A DNA stretch of 14,280 bases from JBDSEG01 sp039920165 (GCA_039920165.1 JBDSEG010000251.1:1-14280); one strand, 5' to 3'; positions 1 through 8,335 are shown, counted from the stretch's first letter. A program made the numbers and translations. Notes: a model not told the origin generated them from the letters alone.

Positions 1-425
1 CCAGCGATGTCTCGCAGCGCATGGTCGATTTCGCGCGCCGCAATGCGCAGCGCGCCGGGGTCGCCGCCGCGATCGAGTTCCACGGCGGCGATGCGCTCGA
101 ACGCGCCGCGCCGGTGCTCTCGGCCGACCTGCCCGGCACGCTGCTCGTCAACCCGCCGTATGGCGAACGCATCGACGCAGCCGGCAAGGCGGGTGTTGGA
201 CGCGGCGAGCCGGGCTTGCCCGGCGATTTTTACGCCCGCCTCGCGTCGCATTGGAAGCGCGCCTATACCGGCCACCCGGCGGGCTGGACCGCCCACATGC
301 TGAGCCCCGACATGAAGCTGCCCGGAACGATGCGCCTCAAGGCGACGCGCCGGGTTCCGCTGTGGAACGGCCCGATCGAATGTCGGCTGTTTCGCTTCGA
401 CCTGGTGGCTGGCTCGGCGCGCTGA
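1..425 (+). CDS. rlmL: RlmL-type 23S rRNA guanine-N2 methyltransferase, C-terminal part (5' truncated)
   Basis: This is the 3' end of a class I SAM-dependent RNA methyltransferase; the open frame runs in from the window edge (first full codon at base 3). About 140 residues remain. The key motif is NPPYGER (bases 150-170), the N-P-P-Y catalytic motif IV of enzymes that methylate an exocyclic amino group. The stretch before it (MVDFARRNAQRAGV... then a GGDA acidic turn) matches the E. coli RlmKL N-terminal methyltransferase half, which makes m2G2445 in 23S rRNA. The chain ends soon after the PIECRLFRF segment, so the RlmK half of the E. coli fusion is absent here. The N-terminal THUMP and SAM-binding motif I regions lie outside the window. 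The exact target (G2445) is inferred from family resemblance. The ATG at base 21 is internal, not the start. Confidence 0.85.
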   Translation, partial: SDVSQRMVDFARRNAQRAGVAAAIEFHGGDALERAAPVLSADLPGTLLVNPPYGERIDAAGKAGVGRGEPGLPGDFYARLASHWKRAYTGHPAGWTAHMLSPDMKLPGTMRLKATRRVPLWNGPIECRLFRFDLVAGSAR

Positions 426-538
426 GCGCTCGAAACAGGTTTCTGCGGAGTTGGGAGCATTCCGGGGCGATGCCGCCGCGCGGGCCGCGGTGGGCGCGCC
501 GATTGCTGATCGGTTGCGCGATCCCGCACACCCAACTC

Positions 539-544
539 AAGGAG
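539..544 (+). promoter_or_regulatory. Shine-Dalgarno of the hemerythrin gene
   Basis: AAGGAG lies 5 nt before the ATG at 550. It decides the start against an in-frame upstream ATG at 451, which has no such site and would add 33 residues of non-hemerythrin sequence. The intergenic stretch 426-549 also holds a GC-rich inverted repeat (about 495-520, CCGAT/ATCGG core) and no clear terminator. Confidence 0.8.
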
Positions 545-549
545 AAAAC

Positions 550-1041
550 ATGGCCACCGCCAAGAAGAAGGCCCCGACCGCCGCCAGCCAGCCCGATGCC
601 ATCACCCTGCTCAAGAAGGACCACGCCGACGTCAAGTCGCTCTTCGCTCGGTACAAGAAGCTGTGCCAGAGCGGCGCCGACGGGTCCGAGAAGCAGGCCG
701 TCGCGGCGGAAATCTGCACCGCGCTGACCGCGCACGCCACCGCAGAAGAGGAAATCTTCTATCCGGCCATGCGCGCCGAAAAAACCGACGACCTGCTCGA
801 CGAGGCCGAGGTCGAGCACGCCAGCGCGAAGGACCTGATCGCCCAGATCGAAGGCATGGAGCCCGAAGACGATCTGTACGACGCCAAGGTGACCGTCCTG
901 GGCGAATATATCGACCACCACGTCAAGGAGGAGGAAGGCGAGCTGTTCCCGAAGGCGAAATCGCTCGGCCTCGATCTCGAGGATCTCGGCGCGCAGATCC
1001 AGGCCCGAAAGGAGGAACTGCTGGCCGAGATCGACGCCTGA
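550..1041 (+). CDS. Hemerythrin-domain (HHE cation-binding) protein
   Basis: A 163-residue soluble protein with the four-helix hemerythrin ligand pattern: H25 (KKDHADV), H62 and E66 (HATAEEEIFYP), H90 (EVEHASAKDL) and H123/H124 with E127-E129 (DHHVKEEEGELFP). These residues normally hold a non-haem di-iron centre that binds O2 or senses or repairs oxidative and nitrosative damage. An Ala/Lys/Pro-rich tail (MATAKKKAPTAASQ) precedes the domain; I see no signal peptide. The start is fixed by AAGGAG 5 nt upstream. The gene is convergent with the MFS gene, whose stop is 12 nt away. It is probably monocistronic, 124 nt after the methyltransferase gene. The domain assignment is firm. The physiological role (oxygen store, stress protein or di-iron repair) cannot be read from the sequence. 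Confidence 0.9.
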   Translation: MATAKKKAPTAASQPDAITLLKKDHADVKSLFARYKKLCQSGADGSEKQAVAAEICTALTAHATAEEEIFYPAMRAEKTDDLLDEAEVEHASAKDLIAQIEGMEPEDDLYDAKVTVLGEYIDHHVKEEEGELFPKAKSLGLDLEDLGAQIQARKEELLAEIDA

Positions 1042-1053
1042 GCGCTGCGGGAG

Positions 1054-2232
1054 TCAGGCCGACACGGCGCGCCCGCGGGCGCGCCGGTCGAGTGCCAGCC
1101 AGGTGAGCGCGCCAGCGGTGAGCAGGACCGGCACGATCGAACCGAGATTGAGCCAGGTCCAGCCGCTCGTCGTCACGAGGGCGCCGGAGCTGAACGATGT
1201 CAACGTCATGGTCGTGAAGATCACGGTATCCATCGTCGCCTGCGCGGTCGTGCGCTCCTCGCTGCGGTAGGCCTGCGTAAAAAGCGTCGTGCCGCCGATG
1301 AAGAGAAAATTCCAGCCCACGCCGAGTGCGGTCAGCGCGAGCGCGAAGCGCATCACCTCGACGCCGGACAGCGCGACCGCGATGCAGATCGCATTCAACA
1401 CGACGCCGACCGCCATCACCGGCAGGCAGCCGAAGCGGCGGATCAAACTACCGGTAAAAAAGCTCGGCACGAACATGCCGAGCACATGCCATTCGAGCAC
1501 CAGCGCCGCGGCGCTGAACGGATGCGCGCACTGCGCCATCGCGATCGGAGTCGCCGCCATCAGCAGATTCATCACCCCGTAGCCGAGCGCGCACGCGGCT
1601 ACCGCGACGATGAAGACCGGCTGGCGCGCGATCTCGCGCAGCGGTCGGCCCGGCTGCGCCGCGCTCGGCTGGGGCAGCGGCGGAAAGCGAATGAACGAGA
1701 TCGTGACGAGCGCTGCGATCGCCACGCCGACCAGCGCCGCATAGGCGCCGGCGAATGCGACCGGCAGCGCATCGCGGGTCGCACTCGCTAGATTCGGCCC
1801 CGCCACCGCGCCGATGATGCCGCCGGCCAGCACCCACGAGATCGCGCGCTCCTTGAACGCCGGCTCGACGATCTCGGTGGCGGCAAACCGGTACAGCCCG
1901 GCGTTCGCGTTGTAGTAGCCGGCGAGCAAGGTCGAGGCGACGAGAAGCCAGAAGTTGTGGCTGTAGGCGGCATAGGCGCACAAGGCGCTCGCCGTGATCG
2001 CGACCAGCAGGCCGGCCTGGAATGCGCGCTGGCGGCCCCACGCGCGCTGGTGCCGCGCCACGAGCCCGGTGCACAGCGCGCCGCCTGCGACATAGCCGGT
2101 CACCGGCAATGTCGCCATCCACGGGCTTGGCGCCAGGCTCAGGCCGACCAGTCCGTTGATCGCGATGAAGGTGACGTTGTTGGTGAGGAAGAAGCCCTGG
2201 CACAACGTGAGCAGCAAGAGGCGCAGGTTCAC
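1054..2232 (-). CDS. MFS transporter
   Basis: A 392-residue hydrophobic protein with the length and alternating membrane segments of the major facilitator superfamily (about 10-12 helices). It starts VNLRLLLLTLCQGFFLTNNVTF, and the R-x-W-G-R-x-R loop after helix 2 resembles the MFS loop 2-3 motif. A mid-protein hydrophilic loop (around FPPLPQPSAAQPGRPLRE) separates the two six-helix halves. The start is a GTG at 2232 whose GTGA overlaps the TGA stop of rsmE (2231-2229). The longer open frame upstream only reads through rsmE in another frame and has no membrane character. The overlap implies translational coupling to rsmE. The substrate is not recognisable; the protein could be an exporter or a nutrient importer. 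Confidence 0.85.
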   Translation of the reverse strand: MNLRLLLLTLCQGFFLTNNVTFIAINGLVGLSLAPSPWMATLPVTGYVAGGALCTGLVARHQRAWGRQRAFQAGLLVAITASALCAYAAYSHNFWLLVASTLLAGYYNANAGLYRFAATEIVEPAFKERAISWVLAGGIIGAVAGPNLASATRDALPVAFAGAYAALVGVAIAALVTISFIRFPPLPQPSAAQPGRPLREIARQPVFIVAVAACALGYGVMNLLMAATPIAMAQCAHPFSAAALVLEWHVLGMFVPSFFTGSLIRRFGCLPVMAVGVVLNAICIAVALSGVEVMRFALALTALGVGWNFLFIGGTTLFTQAYRSEERTTAQATMDTVIFTTMTLTSFSSGALVTTSGWTWLNLGSIVPVLLTAGALTWLALDRRARGRAVSA

Positions 2233-2999
2233 GGCGCGGCTGCCGTTCGTCGCGCCTGCCACGCCAGCCCTGCGAGCAGTGCGAGCGGCGCGGTATCGGC
2301 GCGAAGCACACGCGGCCCGAGCGACAACCGGCGAAAACCGCGCGCCATCGCCAGCGCCTCCTCGTCGGCATCCAGGCCGCCTTCCGGACCACTCAGGCAC
2401 AGCGTCTCGCCCTGAGGCACGGGCTGCGCGTCGGCGTCGCTGTCGGTCTGCGCATCGCCCGACAGACTCAGCAGCCAGCGCCGCATCGACGGCACGCGCC
2501 GCGGCGGCAGCGGCAGATCGGCAAGCCATTCGGACAGCGTGCGCACCGGGTGCAGCAGCGGCACGCGGGTGCGTCCGCTTTGCTCGCATGCCGAGACAGC
2601 GACCGCGCGCCAGTGCGCGAGACGCTTGGCGGCGCGCTCGCCGGACAAGCGCAGCACCGAACGCGCGCACACCAGCGGCTGGATCACCGCCGCGCCGAGT
2701 TCGGTCGCCTTCTCGACCAGCGCGTCCATCCGGTCGTTGGCCGGCATGCCGAGCGCGAGCGTGACTTTGAACGGCATTTCGCGTTCGACCTCGACCCAGG
2801 AGCCGACCTGCACACTCACGTCGCTGCGGCCCATCGCCAGCACGCTCGCGCCGTATTCCCCGCCGTTGCCATCGAAGAGGGTGAGCGCATCGCCAGGCTG
2901 CAGGCGCAGCACCTGCACATGGCGCGCGGCGCCGGAGGGCAGGACAAGGCTGGTGCCGGCAACGAGCGCAGGGTCGACGAAGAGACGGGGTGCCAGCAT
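2229..2999 (-). CDS. rsmE: 16S rRNA (uracil1498-N3)-methyltransferase RsmE
   Basis: A 256-residue SPOUT-class methyltransferase that makes m3U1498 in the decoding region of 16S rRNA. Family landmarks appear in order: an N-terminal PUA-like part (ARHVQVLRLQPGDALTLFDGNGGEY, residues 25-49), EKATELGAAVIQPL, an ACEQSGRTRVP segment, and the C-terminal SAM-binding knot GPEGGLDADEE followed by LSLGPRVLRADTAPLALL. RsmE proteins usually read RxETA where this has RADTA, a conservative change. An extra loop of about 30 residues rich in Asp, Gln and Pro precedes the GPEGG motif. The ATG at 2999 is chosen because homology begins at MLAPRLFV; a longer upstream frame adds 39 unrelated residues. The membrane protein gene ends 46 nt upstream, and the MFS gene overlaps the stop by 4 nt. 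Confidence 0.93.
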   Translation of the reverse strand: MLAPRLFVDPALVAGTSLVLPSGAARHVQVLRLQPGDALTLFDGNGGEYGASVLAMGRSDVSVQVGSWVEVEREMPFKVTLALGMPANDRMDALVEKATELGAAVIQPLVCARSVLRLSGERAAKRLAHWRAVAVSACEQSGRTRVPLLHPVRTLSEWLADLPLPPRRVPSMRRWLLSLSGDAQTDSDADAQPVPQGETLCLSGPEGGLDADEEALAMARGFRRLSLGPRVLRADTAPLALLAGLAWQARRTAAAP

Positions 3000-3045
3000 G
3001 TTCCGAGTGTGCACTGGCCCGCGCTGCAGCGTCCGGGCGGTCGAG

Positions 3046-3585
3046 CTACAGCCGGGCGCGAACGCTCTGGACCGCGCGCTGCACCGCCTGCCACCCGCGA
3101 GACACCCGCAGCGCATGGCGCACGCGAGCGCGCATCAGGCGCCACCAGGCGACGGCGCGCGCGAAGCGCGGCATGGTCATGAGCGCCGGCCGTGCAAGCA
3201 GATAGATGCGCCCGCCGATCGCAGTTCCGATCAGCTTGGCGGCGAGGATCACGGCCATCCCGGCCAACGGCCGGCCGCCCTGCATCAGGTGCAACGCGAT
3301 CAGCTTGACCGGGAGCAGCAGGCCCGCCGGCACCAGGAAGAAGACGAGCGCGGCGCGCGGCGAGGCGGCGCAAACGCGCGCTTCCAGCCGAGCCCAGGGC
3401 GGCCACTCGGCGAGTTTGCCGAGCCAGGCCGCGAGTGGGCGCCAGCCGAATTCCTCGAACAGCAGCCAGAGCGCGACCAGCCCGAGAGCGATGCCGCGCA
3501 GCAGGCGCCAGGGCCAGGCTGACGGCCGCGTAGGGTGCCCCGGACGTCGTCGCGGGCGCACCGGCCGGGCCGGCCGCGGGTTCAA
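3046..3585 (-). CDS. Hypothetical three-helix membrane protein
   Basis: A 179-residue protein of unknown function. The N-terminus is rich in Arg and Pro (residues 1-25), giving a strongly basic cytoplasmic tail. Three hydrophobic segments follow: about 28-46, 78-101 (FFLVPAGLLLPVKLIALHLM) and 107-131 (GMAVILAAKLIGTAIGGRIYLL). A basic, Trp/Arg-rich C-terminal region (AVAWWRLMRARVRHALRVSR) completes it. The pattern LPVKL..AL then AK..GTA...R resembles uncharacterised membrane proteins I associate with Burkholderiales; that is from memory, not a search. The likely start is TTG at 3585, whose TTGA overlaps the fadD stop, giving translational coupling. No other plausible initiator lies before the first helix. 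It sits between fadD and rsmE, probably in one transcript. Confidence 0.7.
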   Translation of the reverse strand: MNPRPARPVRPRRRPGHPTRPSAWPWRLLRGIALGLVALWLLFEEFGWRPLAAWLGKLAEWPPWARLEARVCAASPRAALVFFLVPAGLLLPVKLIALHLMQGGRPLAGMAVILAAKLIGTAIGGRIYLLARPALMTMPRFARAVAWWRLMRARVRHALRVSRGWQAVQRAVQSVRARL

Positions 3586-5273
3586 CTGCGCACTTCGTCC
3601 GGCAGCTTGTCACGCAGTTCGCGGCGCAGGACCTTGCCGACCGCGGACTTCGGCAGGTCGGTGCGGAACTCGACCAGCTTGGGACGCTTGTAGCCGGTCA
3701 GGTGCGCTTCGCAATACGAGCGCACCTGCGCCTCGGTGACGGCAGGATCGCGCCGCACGATGACGATCTTGACCGCCTCGCCGGCCTTGGCATCAGCAAT
3801 GCCGACCGCGGCGCATTCGAGCACGCCTTCCATCTGCGTCAGCACATCCTCGATCTCGTTCGGGTAGACATTGAAGCCGCTGACGAGAATCATGTCCTTC
3901 TTGCGGTCGACGATCTTGAAATAGCCGCGCTCGTCGACGACGCCGATATCGCCGCTGCGGAAGAAGCCGTCGGCGGTCATCACCTTGGCGGTCTCGTCGG
4001 CGCGCTGCCAGTAGCCGGCCATGACCTGCGGCCCGCGGATCGCGATCTCGCCCGGCGCACCCAGCGGCACTTCGTTGCCGTCGTCGTCGAGCAGCGTCAG
4101 CTCGGTATTGGGCATCGGCAGCCCGATATTGCCGCTGAACGCAGTGCTGTCGACCGGGTTGCAGGTCGCCGACGGCGAGGTCTCGGACAGCCCGTAGCCC
4201 TCGACGATCGGGCAGCCGGTCTTCTCGAGCCACAGCTTGGCGGTGGCGCTTTGCACTGCCATACCGCCGCCCACCGAGATGACCAGGCCGCTCCAGTCGA
4301 CGCTGCCGAAATCGGGGTGGTTCGCCATCGCACTGAACAGCGTGTTGACCGCTGGGAAGCTGTGGAACTTGATGCCTTTCAGCTCCTTGAAGACCGCCGG
4401 CAGGTCGCGCGGATTCGGAATCAAGATGTTGCAACCGCCCATGCGCAGGCCGAGCATCATGTTCGTATTGAAACCGAAGATGTGATAGATCGGCAGCGCG
4501 CAGATGGTCACGATCTGCTCGCCGGCCGGCACCTTCTTCAGCGCCGGCTGGTACCACGCTTCGGACTGCAGGATGTTGGCGACGAGATTGCGGTGCAGCA
4601 GTACCGCACCCTTGCTCACGCCGGTGGTGCCGCCGGTGTACTGCAGCACGGCGATATCGTCCGGCCCGACCGCCGCCGCTGTGAAGGACATCTTGCGGCC
4701 GAGCGCCATGGCGTCGCGCAGGCGCACCGCGCCGGGCAGTTCGTAGGCTGGAACGGTCTTGCGAACCTTGCGAACCACGAAATTGACGACCAGGCTCTTC
4801 GGAAAGCCGAGCAGGTCGCCGACACCGGTAACGATCACCTTCTCGAGAGGCACCCGCGCGATCACCTGCTGCAGCGTGGTCGCGAAATTCTCGAGGATGA
4901 AGATGGCCTTCGCGCCCGAGTCCTTGAGCTGATGTTCGAGCTCGCGCGGCGTATAGAGCGGGTTGACGTTCACCACCACATAACCCGCGCGCAGGATCGC
5001 CGCCACGGCCACCGGGTACTGCGGAACGTTCGGCAGCATCACCGCGACGCGGTCGCCGCGCGCCAGCCCCTGCCCCTGCAGCCACGCCGCGAGCGCGCGC
5101 GAGGCCTCGTCGACCGTCGCGAAATCGAGGCTCGCGCCCATGAAGCGGTAGGCCGGCAGCGTCGCGTGCTGCTTGAAGCTCTCGTCGAGCAGCGCGACCA
5201 GCGACGGGTACCGGTCGACATCGACATAGGCCGGCACCCCTGCCGGATATTGCTTCAACCAATTCTTCTCCAT
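3582..5273 (-). CDS. fadD: Long-chain-fatty-acid--CoA ligase FadD
   Basis: A 563-residue AMP-forming acyl-CoA synthetase of full FadD length. It activates fatty acids to acyl-CoA through an acyl-adenylate, at the inner face of the membrane, for beta-oxidation or lipid synthesis. Visible motifs: the ATP/AMP P-loop YTGGTTGVSKG (residues 212-222), the adenylate motif GYGLSETSP (359-367), the fatty-acyl-CoA synthetase signature region around DGFFRSGDIG and DRKKDMILVSGFNVYPNEIE (435-476), and the C-terminal catalytic lysine in KSAVGKVLRRELR (K547). The ATG at 5273 has GGAGAG 5 nt upstream. It is the first gene of a compact minus-strand cluster (fadD, membrane protein, rsmE, MFS). Chain-length preference is not decided by the sequence alone. 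Confidence 0.95.
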   Translation of the reverse strand: MEKNWLKQYPAGVPAYVDVDRYPSLVALLDESFKQHATLPAYRFMGASLDFATVDEASRALAAWLQGQGLARGDRVAVMLPNVPQYPVAVAAILRAGYVVVNVNPLYTPRELEHQLKDSGAKAIFILENFATTLQQVIARVPLEKVIVTGVGDLLGFPKSLVVNFVVRKVRKTVPAYELPGAVRLRDAMALGRKMSFTAAAVGPDDIAVLQYTGGTTGVSKGAVLLHRNLVANILQSEAWYQPALKKVPAGEQIVTICALPIYHIFGFNTNMMLGLRMGGCNILIPNPRDLPAVFKELKGIKFHSFPAVNTLFSAMANHPDFGSVDWSGLVISVGGGMAVQSATAKLWLEKTGCPIVEGYGLSETSPSATCNPVDSTAFSGNIGLPMPNTELTLLDDDGNEVPLGAPGEIAIRGPQVMAGYWQRADETAKVMTADGFFRSGDIGVVDERGYFKIVDRKKDMILVSGFNVYPNEIEDVLTQMEGVLECAAVGIADAKAGEAVKIVIVRRDPAVTEAQVRSYCEAHLTGYKRPKLVEFRTDLPKSAVGKVLRRELRDKLPDEVRS

Positions 5274-5361
5274 CGAGACTCTCCGCTGTGACCGATGGAT
5301 TCTGGTCGCATGCCGTGTTCGTGCGGCTAGGGTGTTTCGATAGCGGGGCGCCGCCGGCGCG

Positions 5362-6786
5362 TCATTCGATCGCCTTCACCATGTCCTCGACCACCTTTTT
5401 CGCATCGCCGAAGACCATCATCGTCTTGTCCATGTAGAAGAGTTCGTTGTCCAGGCCGGCGTAGCCGGCGGCCATCGAGCGCTTGTTGACGATGACGGTC
5501 TTGGCCTTGTAGGCCTCGATGATCGGCATGCCGTAGATCGCGCTGCCCTTGGTGTTCGCGGCCGGATTCACGACGTCGTTGGCGCCCAGGATGATCGCCA
5601 CATCGACTTGGCCAAGTTCGCCGTTGATGTCCTCCATCTCGAAGACCTGGTCGTAGGGCACCTCGGCTTCGGCCAGCAACACGTTCATGTGGCCGGGCAT
5701 GCGGCCGGCCACCGGGTGGATCGCATATTTGACGGTGATGCCCTTGTGGATCAGTTTCTCGGCCAGTTCCTTGACCGCGTGCTGGGCGCGCGCGACCGCC
5801 AGGCCATAGCCCGGCACGATAACCACCGTTTCGGCGTTGCCGAGGATGAAAGCGGCGTCGTCGGCGCTGCCGCTCTTGACCGGCCGCGCCTCGGCCGTGC
5901 CGCTCGCGGCCGTTGTCGCCTCGCCGCCGAACCCGCCGAGGATCACATTGAAGAACGAGCGGTTCATCGCCTTGCACATGATGTAGCTCAGGATCGCACC
6001 CGACGAGCCCACCAGCGAGCCGGCGATGATCAGCATCGCGTTGTTCAGCGAGAAGCCAATGCCCGCTGCCGCCCAGCCCGAGTAGCTGTTGAGCATGCTG
6101 ACCACCACCGGCATGTCGGCGCCGCCGATCGGGATGATGATGAGAACGCCGAGGACGAATGCCAGCACGACCAGTGCAATGAAATCGAACCAGCTCTGGC
6201 TCGCCACGAAGCCGTAGATGAAGAACAGCAGCGCCAGACCGAGCACGAGGTTCAGGATGTGCTGGCCCGGAAACTGCACCGGGGCGCCCTTGAACAGGCG
6301 GAACTTGTAGGTTCCGCTGAGCTTGCCGAACGCGATCACCGAGCCGCTGAAGGTGATCGCACCGATCGCCGCGCCGAGCGCGAGTTCGAGCCGGTTGCCG
6401 GCAGGAATCGGATCGCCCTTCGCGACAATCGCGAAGGCATGCGGCTCGGCGACCGCGGCCACCGCGATGAATACCGCGGCCAGGCCGATCATGCTGTGGA
6501 AGAACGCCACCAGCTCGGGCATCTTGGTCATCTCGACGGTCTGGGCGCGCCAGGCACCGTAGCCGCCGCCGACGACCAGGCCGAGAAGCACCCAGGCCAG
6601 GCCGCCGAGGTGGCCGTCGGCGAGCTTGACGATGAGGGCGCCGGTCGTGACCATGGCGATCGCCATGCCGGTCATGCCGAACAGGTTGCCGCGGATCGAG
6701 GTGGTCGGGTGCGACAAGCCCTTGAGCGCCTGGATGAAGCAGACGCTGGCGACCAGGTACAGCAGCGTGACGAGGTTGATGCTCAC
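5362..6786 (-). CDS. pntB: NAD(P) transhydrogenase subunit beta PntB
   Basis: A 474-residue integral membrane subunit of the proton-translocating transhydrogenase (NADH + NADP+ giving NAD+ + NADPH, driven by proton entry). The first two thirds are membrane helices with the conserved stretches GGADMPVVVSMLNSYSGWAAA and GSSGAILSYIMCKAMNRS. A variable linker (about 290-310) leads to the NADP(H)-binding domain III, with VPGYGLAVARAQ, HPVAGRMPGHMNVLLAEA, GANDVVNPAA and NKRSMAAGYAGLDNELF. The start is GTG at 6786, whose GTGA overlaps the TGA of pntAB by 4 nt. It is the last gene of the pnt operon. An 88-nt gap follows before fadD, with a small GC hairpin (5348-5360) but no T-tract. Confidence 0.96.
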   Translation of the reverse strand: MSINLVTLLYLVASVCFIQALKGLSHPTTSIRGNLFGMTGMAIAMVTTGALIVKLADGHLGGLAWVLLGLVVGGGYGAWRAQTVEMTKMPELVAFFHSMIGLAAVFIAVAAVAEPHAFAIVAKGDPIPAGNRLELALGAAIGAITFSGSVIAFGKLSGTYKFRLFKGAPVQFPGQHILNLVLGLALLFFIYGFVASQSWFDFIALVVLAFVLGVLIIIPIGGADMPVVVSMLNSYSGWAAAGIGFSLNNAMLIIAGSLVGSSGAILSYIMCKAMNRSFFNVILGGFGGEATTAASGTAEARPVKSGSADDAAFILGNAETVVIVPGYGLAVARAQHAVKELAEKLIHKGITVKYAIHPVAGRMPGHMNVLLAEAEVPYDQVFEMEDINGELGQVDVAIILGANDVVNPAANTKGSAIYGMPIIEAYKAKTVIVNKRSMAAGYAGLDNELFYMDKTMMVFGDAKKVVEDMVKAIE

Positions 6787-7127
6787 TTGGCATCCCCCTT
6801 CACCGCGAGCGTGTCGGCGACGGGGGCGACGATCTTCTTCTCCTTCTTGCGGAACATCTCGAGCATGCGCCGCGTGACGAGGAAGCCGCCGAAGATATTG
6901 ACCGCGGCGAGCGCGACCGCGAGCACGCCGAAGATCTTGCCGACGCCCCCAAGGGTCAGTGCCGCCGCCAGCATGGCGCCGACGATCACGATCGCAGAGA
7001 TCGCATTCGTCACTGCCATCAGCGGGGTGTGCAGCGCCGGCGTGACGGTCCAGACGACGTGGTAGCCGACATAGATCGCCAGCACGAAGATGATCAGGTT
7101 GGTGATGGTCGGGGAGACGATGTCCAT
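6783..7127 (-). CDS. pntAB: NAD(P) transhydrogenase subunit alpha part 2 PntAB
   Basis: A 114-residue membrane subunit holding the first helices of transhydrogenase domain II. Three to four hydrophobic segments are visible, including IIFVLAIYVGYHVVW, the family motif HTPLMAVTNAISAIVIVGAM and a later helix, FGVLAVALAAVNIFGGFLV. A basic tail (MFRKKEKK) follows. In E. coli this segment is fused to the end of PntA. Here it is a separate gene, as in Rhodospirillum rubrum and many alpha- and betaproteobacteria. The ATG at 7127 has GAGGA about 10 nt upstream in the 33-nt gap after pntAA. The stop overlaps the pntB start (GTGA). Confidence 0.95.
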   Translation of the reverse strand: MDIVSPTITNLIIFVLAIYVGYHVVWTVTPALHTPLMAVTNAISAIVIVGAMLAAALTLGGVGKIFGVLAVALAAVNIFGGFLVTRRMLEMFRKKEKKIVAPVADTLAVKGDAK

Positions 7128-7160
7128 GATGGCTATTTCCTCTTCACTGCACCAAAAGGT

Positions 7161-8303
7161 CTACTTGCGGCTGACTTCGCCGCCCTGCGTCATCAGGCAT
7201 GCCGCCACGATGTCGTCGTCCATCGGGACGTTGAACGTGCCTTCCTTGGTCAGCACGAGCTTGAGGAAATCGAGCACGTTGCGCGCATACAGCGCGCTCG
7301 CGTCGGCTGCCACCAGCGCCGGCAGGTTGGTCTCGCCGATGATGGTCACGCCGTGCTTGACGACCGTCTTGTCGGCCTCGCTGAGCGGACAGTTCCCGCC
7401 GGTGAGTCCACCCGCGAGGTCCGGCCCCTTGCCCGCGGCGATATCGACGATCACCGACCCCGGCTTCATCGCCTTGACCATGGCTTCGGTGATCAGCGTC
7501 GGCGCGGCACGGCCCGGAATCAGCGCCGTGCTGATGACGATATCGCCGGCGGCGACGCGCTTGGCCACCTCGACTTTCTGGCGGTCGAGCCAGCTCTGCG
7601 GCATTGCCTTGGCATAGCCGCCGACGCCTTCGGCCGCTGCCTTCTCCTCGGGTGTGTCGTAAGAGACCTCGATGAACTTGCCGCCCAGCGACTCGACCTG
7701 CTCCTTCACGCTCGGCCGCACGTCGCTCGCCTCGATCACCGCGCCCAGACGCTTGGCGGTGGCAATCGCCTGCAGCCCGGCGACGCCGACGCCCAGGATG
7801 ACGACGCGCGCCGCCTTCACCGTTCCGGCCGCCGTCATCAGCATCGGAAAGAAGCGCTGGTATCGGTCGGCGGCCATCATCACCGCCTTGTAGCCCGCGA
7901 TATTCGCCTGGCTCGACAGCACGTCCATGGCTTGCGCGCGGGTGGTGCGCGGCGCGGCCTCGAGCGCGAAGGCGGTGAGGCCGGCCGCGGCCACCCGCTG
8001 CAGGCCTTCGCCATCGAAGGGGTTCAGCATGCCGACCAGCGCGGCGCCCGAGGTCATCCGCGCGAGCTCGCCGGCATCGGGGCTGCGCACCTTGAGCACC
8101 AGCTCGCAGCCGAGTGCGCCGGCGGCGTCGGTGATCTGCGCGCCGGCCGCCTCGAACGCGGCGTCGGTGACGCTTGCGGCAATGCCGGCGCCCGATTCGA
8201 TCCGCAAGGTATGGCCCTGCGCCGTCAGCTTCTTGACCGTCTCCGGCGTCGCGGCAACCCGCGTCTCGCCGCCCGCGGTCTCGCGCGGTACCCCAATCAA
8301 CAT
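7161..8303 (-). CDS. pntAA: NAD(P) transhydrogenase subunit alpha part 1 PntAA
   Basis: A 380-residue soluble NAD(H)-binding subunit (domain I) of the transhydrogenase, of the alanine dehydrogenase/PNT fold. Landmarks: N-terminal MLIGVPRET..GETRVAATPETV (residues 1-23), the loop RAQAMDVLSSQANIAGYKAV (122-141), the Rossmann motif VVILGVGVAGLQAIATAKRLGA (167-188) with the following acidic EASDVRP (about 191-197), and a C-terminal end near the membrane-subunit interface. It hands hydride to PntB domain III on the cytoplasmic side. The ATG at 8303 has a strong GAGGAGG site 6 nt upstream. An open frame extends 18 codons further but has no homology. It is first in the operon pntAA-pntAB-pntB and divergent from the NUDIX gene (79-nt gap). 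Confidence 0.96.
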   Translation of the reverse strand: MLIGVPRETAGGETRVAATPETVKKLTAQGHTLRIESGAGIAASVTDAAFEAAGAQITDAAGALGCELVLKVRSPDAGELARMTSGAALVGMLNPFDGEGLQRVAAAGLTAFALEAAPRTTRAQAMDVLSSQANIAGYKAVMMAADRYQRFFPMLMTAAGTVKAARVVILGVGVAGLQAIATAKRLGAVIEASDVRPSVKEQVESLGGKFIEVSYDTPEEKAAAEGVGGYAKAMPQSWLDRQKVEVAKRVAAGDIVISTALIPGRAAPTLITEAMVKAMKPGSVIVDIAAGKGPDLAGGLTGGNCPLSEADKTVVKHGVTIIGETNLPALVAADASALYARNVLDFLKLVLTKEGTFNVPMDDDIVAACLMTQGGEVSRK

Positions 8304-8321
8304 GAAAGCCTCCTCAGGCCA

Positions 8322-8335
8322 GCACCAGACGGTGC
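8322..8335. promoter_or_regulatory. Small inverted repeat in the pntAA/nudJ divergent region
   Basis: GCACC, loop AGAC, GGTGC is a perfect 5-bp inverted repeat located 18 nt upstream of the pntAA start. It could be a leader hairpin of the pnt mRNA or part of an operator; a 5-bp match in GC-rich DNA is weak evidence. Confidence 0.25.

Noticed and set aside
2233..2670. An N-terminal extension of the MFS protein to 538 residues
   Set aside because: The extra 146 codons lie inside rsmE in another frame and have no membrane or family features; the GTG at 2232 overlapping the rsmE stop is the better start.
3702..5291. A 529-codon open frame antisense to fadD
   Set aside because: It mirrors fadD in GC-rich DNA, its composition is rich in Arg, His, Asp and Ala with no recognisable domain, and fadD itself is certain.
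5348..5360. The GCGCC-GCC-GGCGC hairpin after pntB as an intrinsic terminator
   Set aside because: The stem is only 5 bp and no T-tract follows on the minus strand.
5608..7065. A 485-codon open frame antisense to pntB and pntAB
   Set aside because: It has a shadow-like composition (Arg, Asp, His, Ala), and the opposite strand carries two well-conserved transhydrogenase genes.
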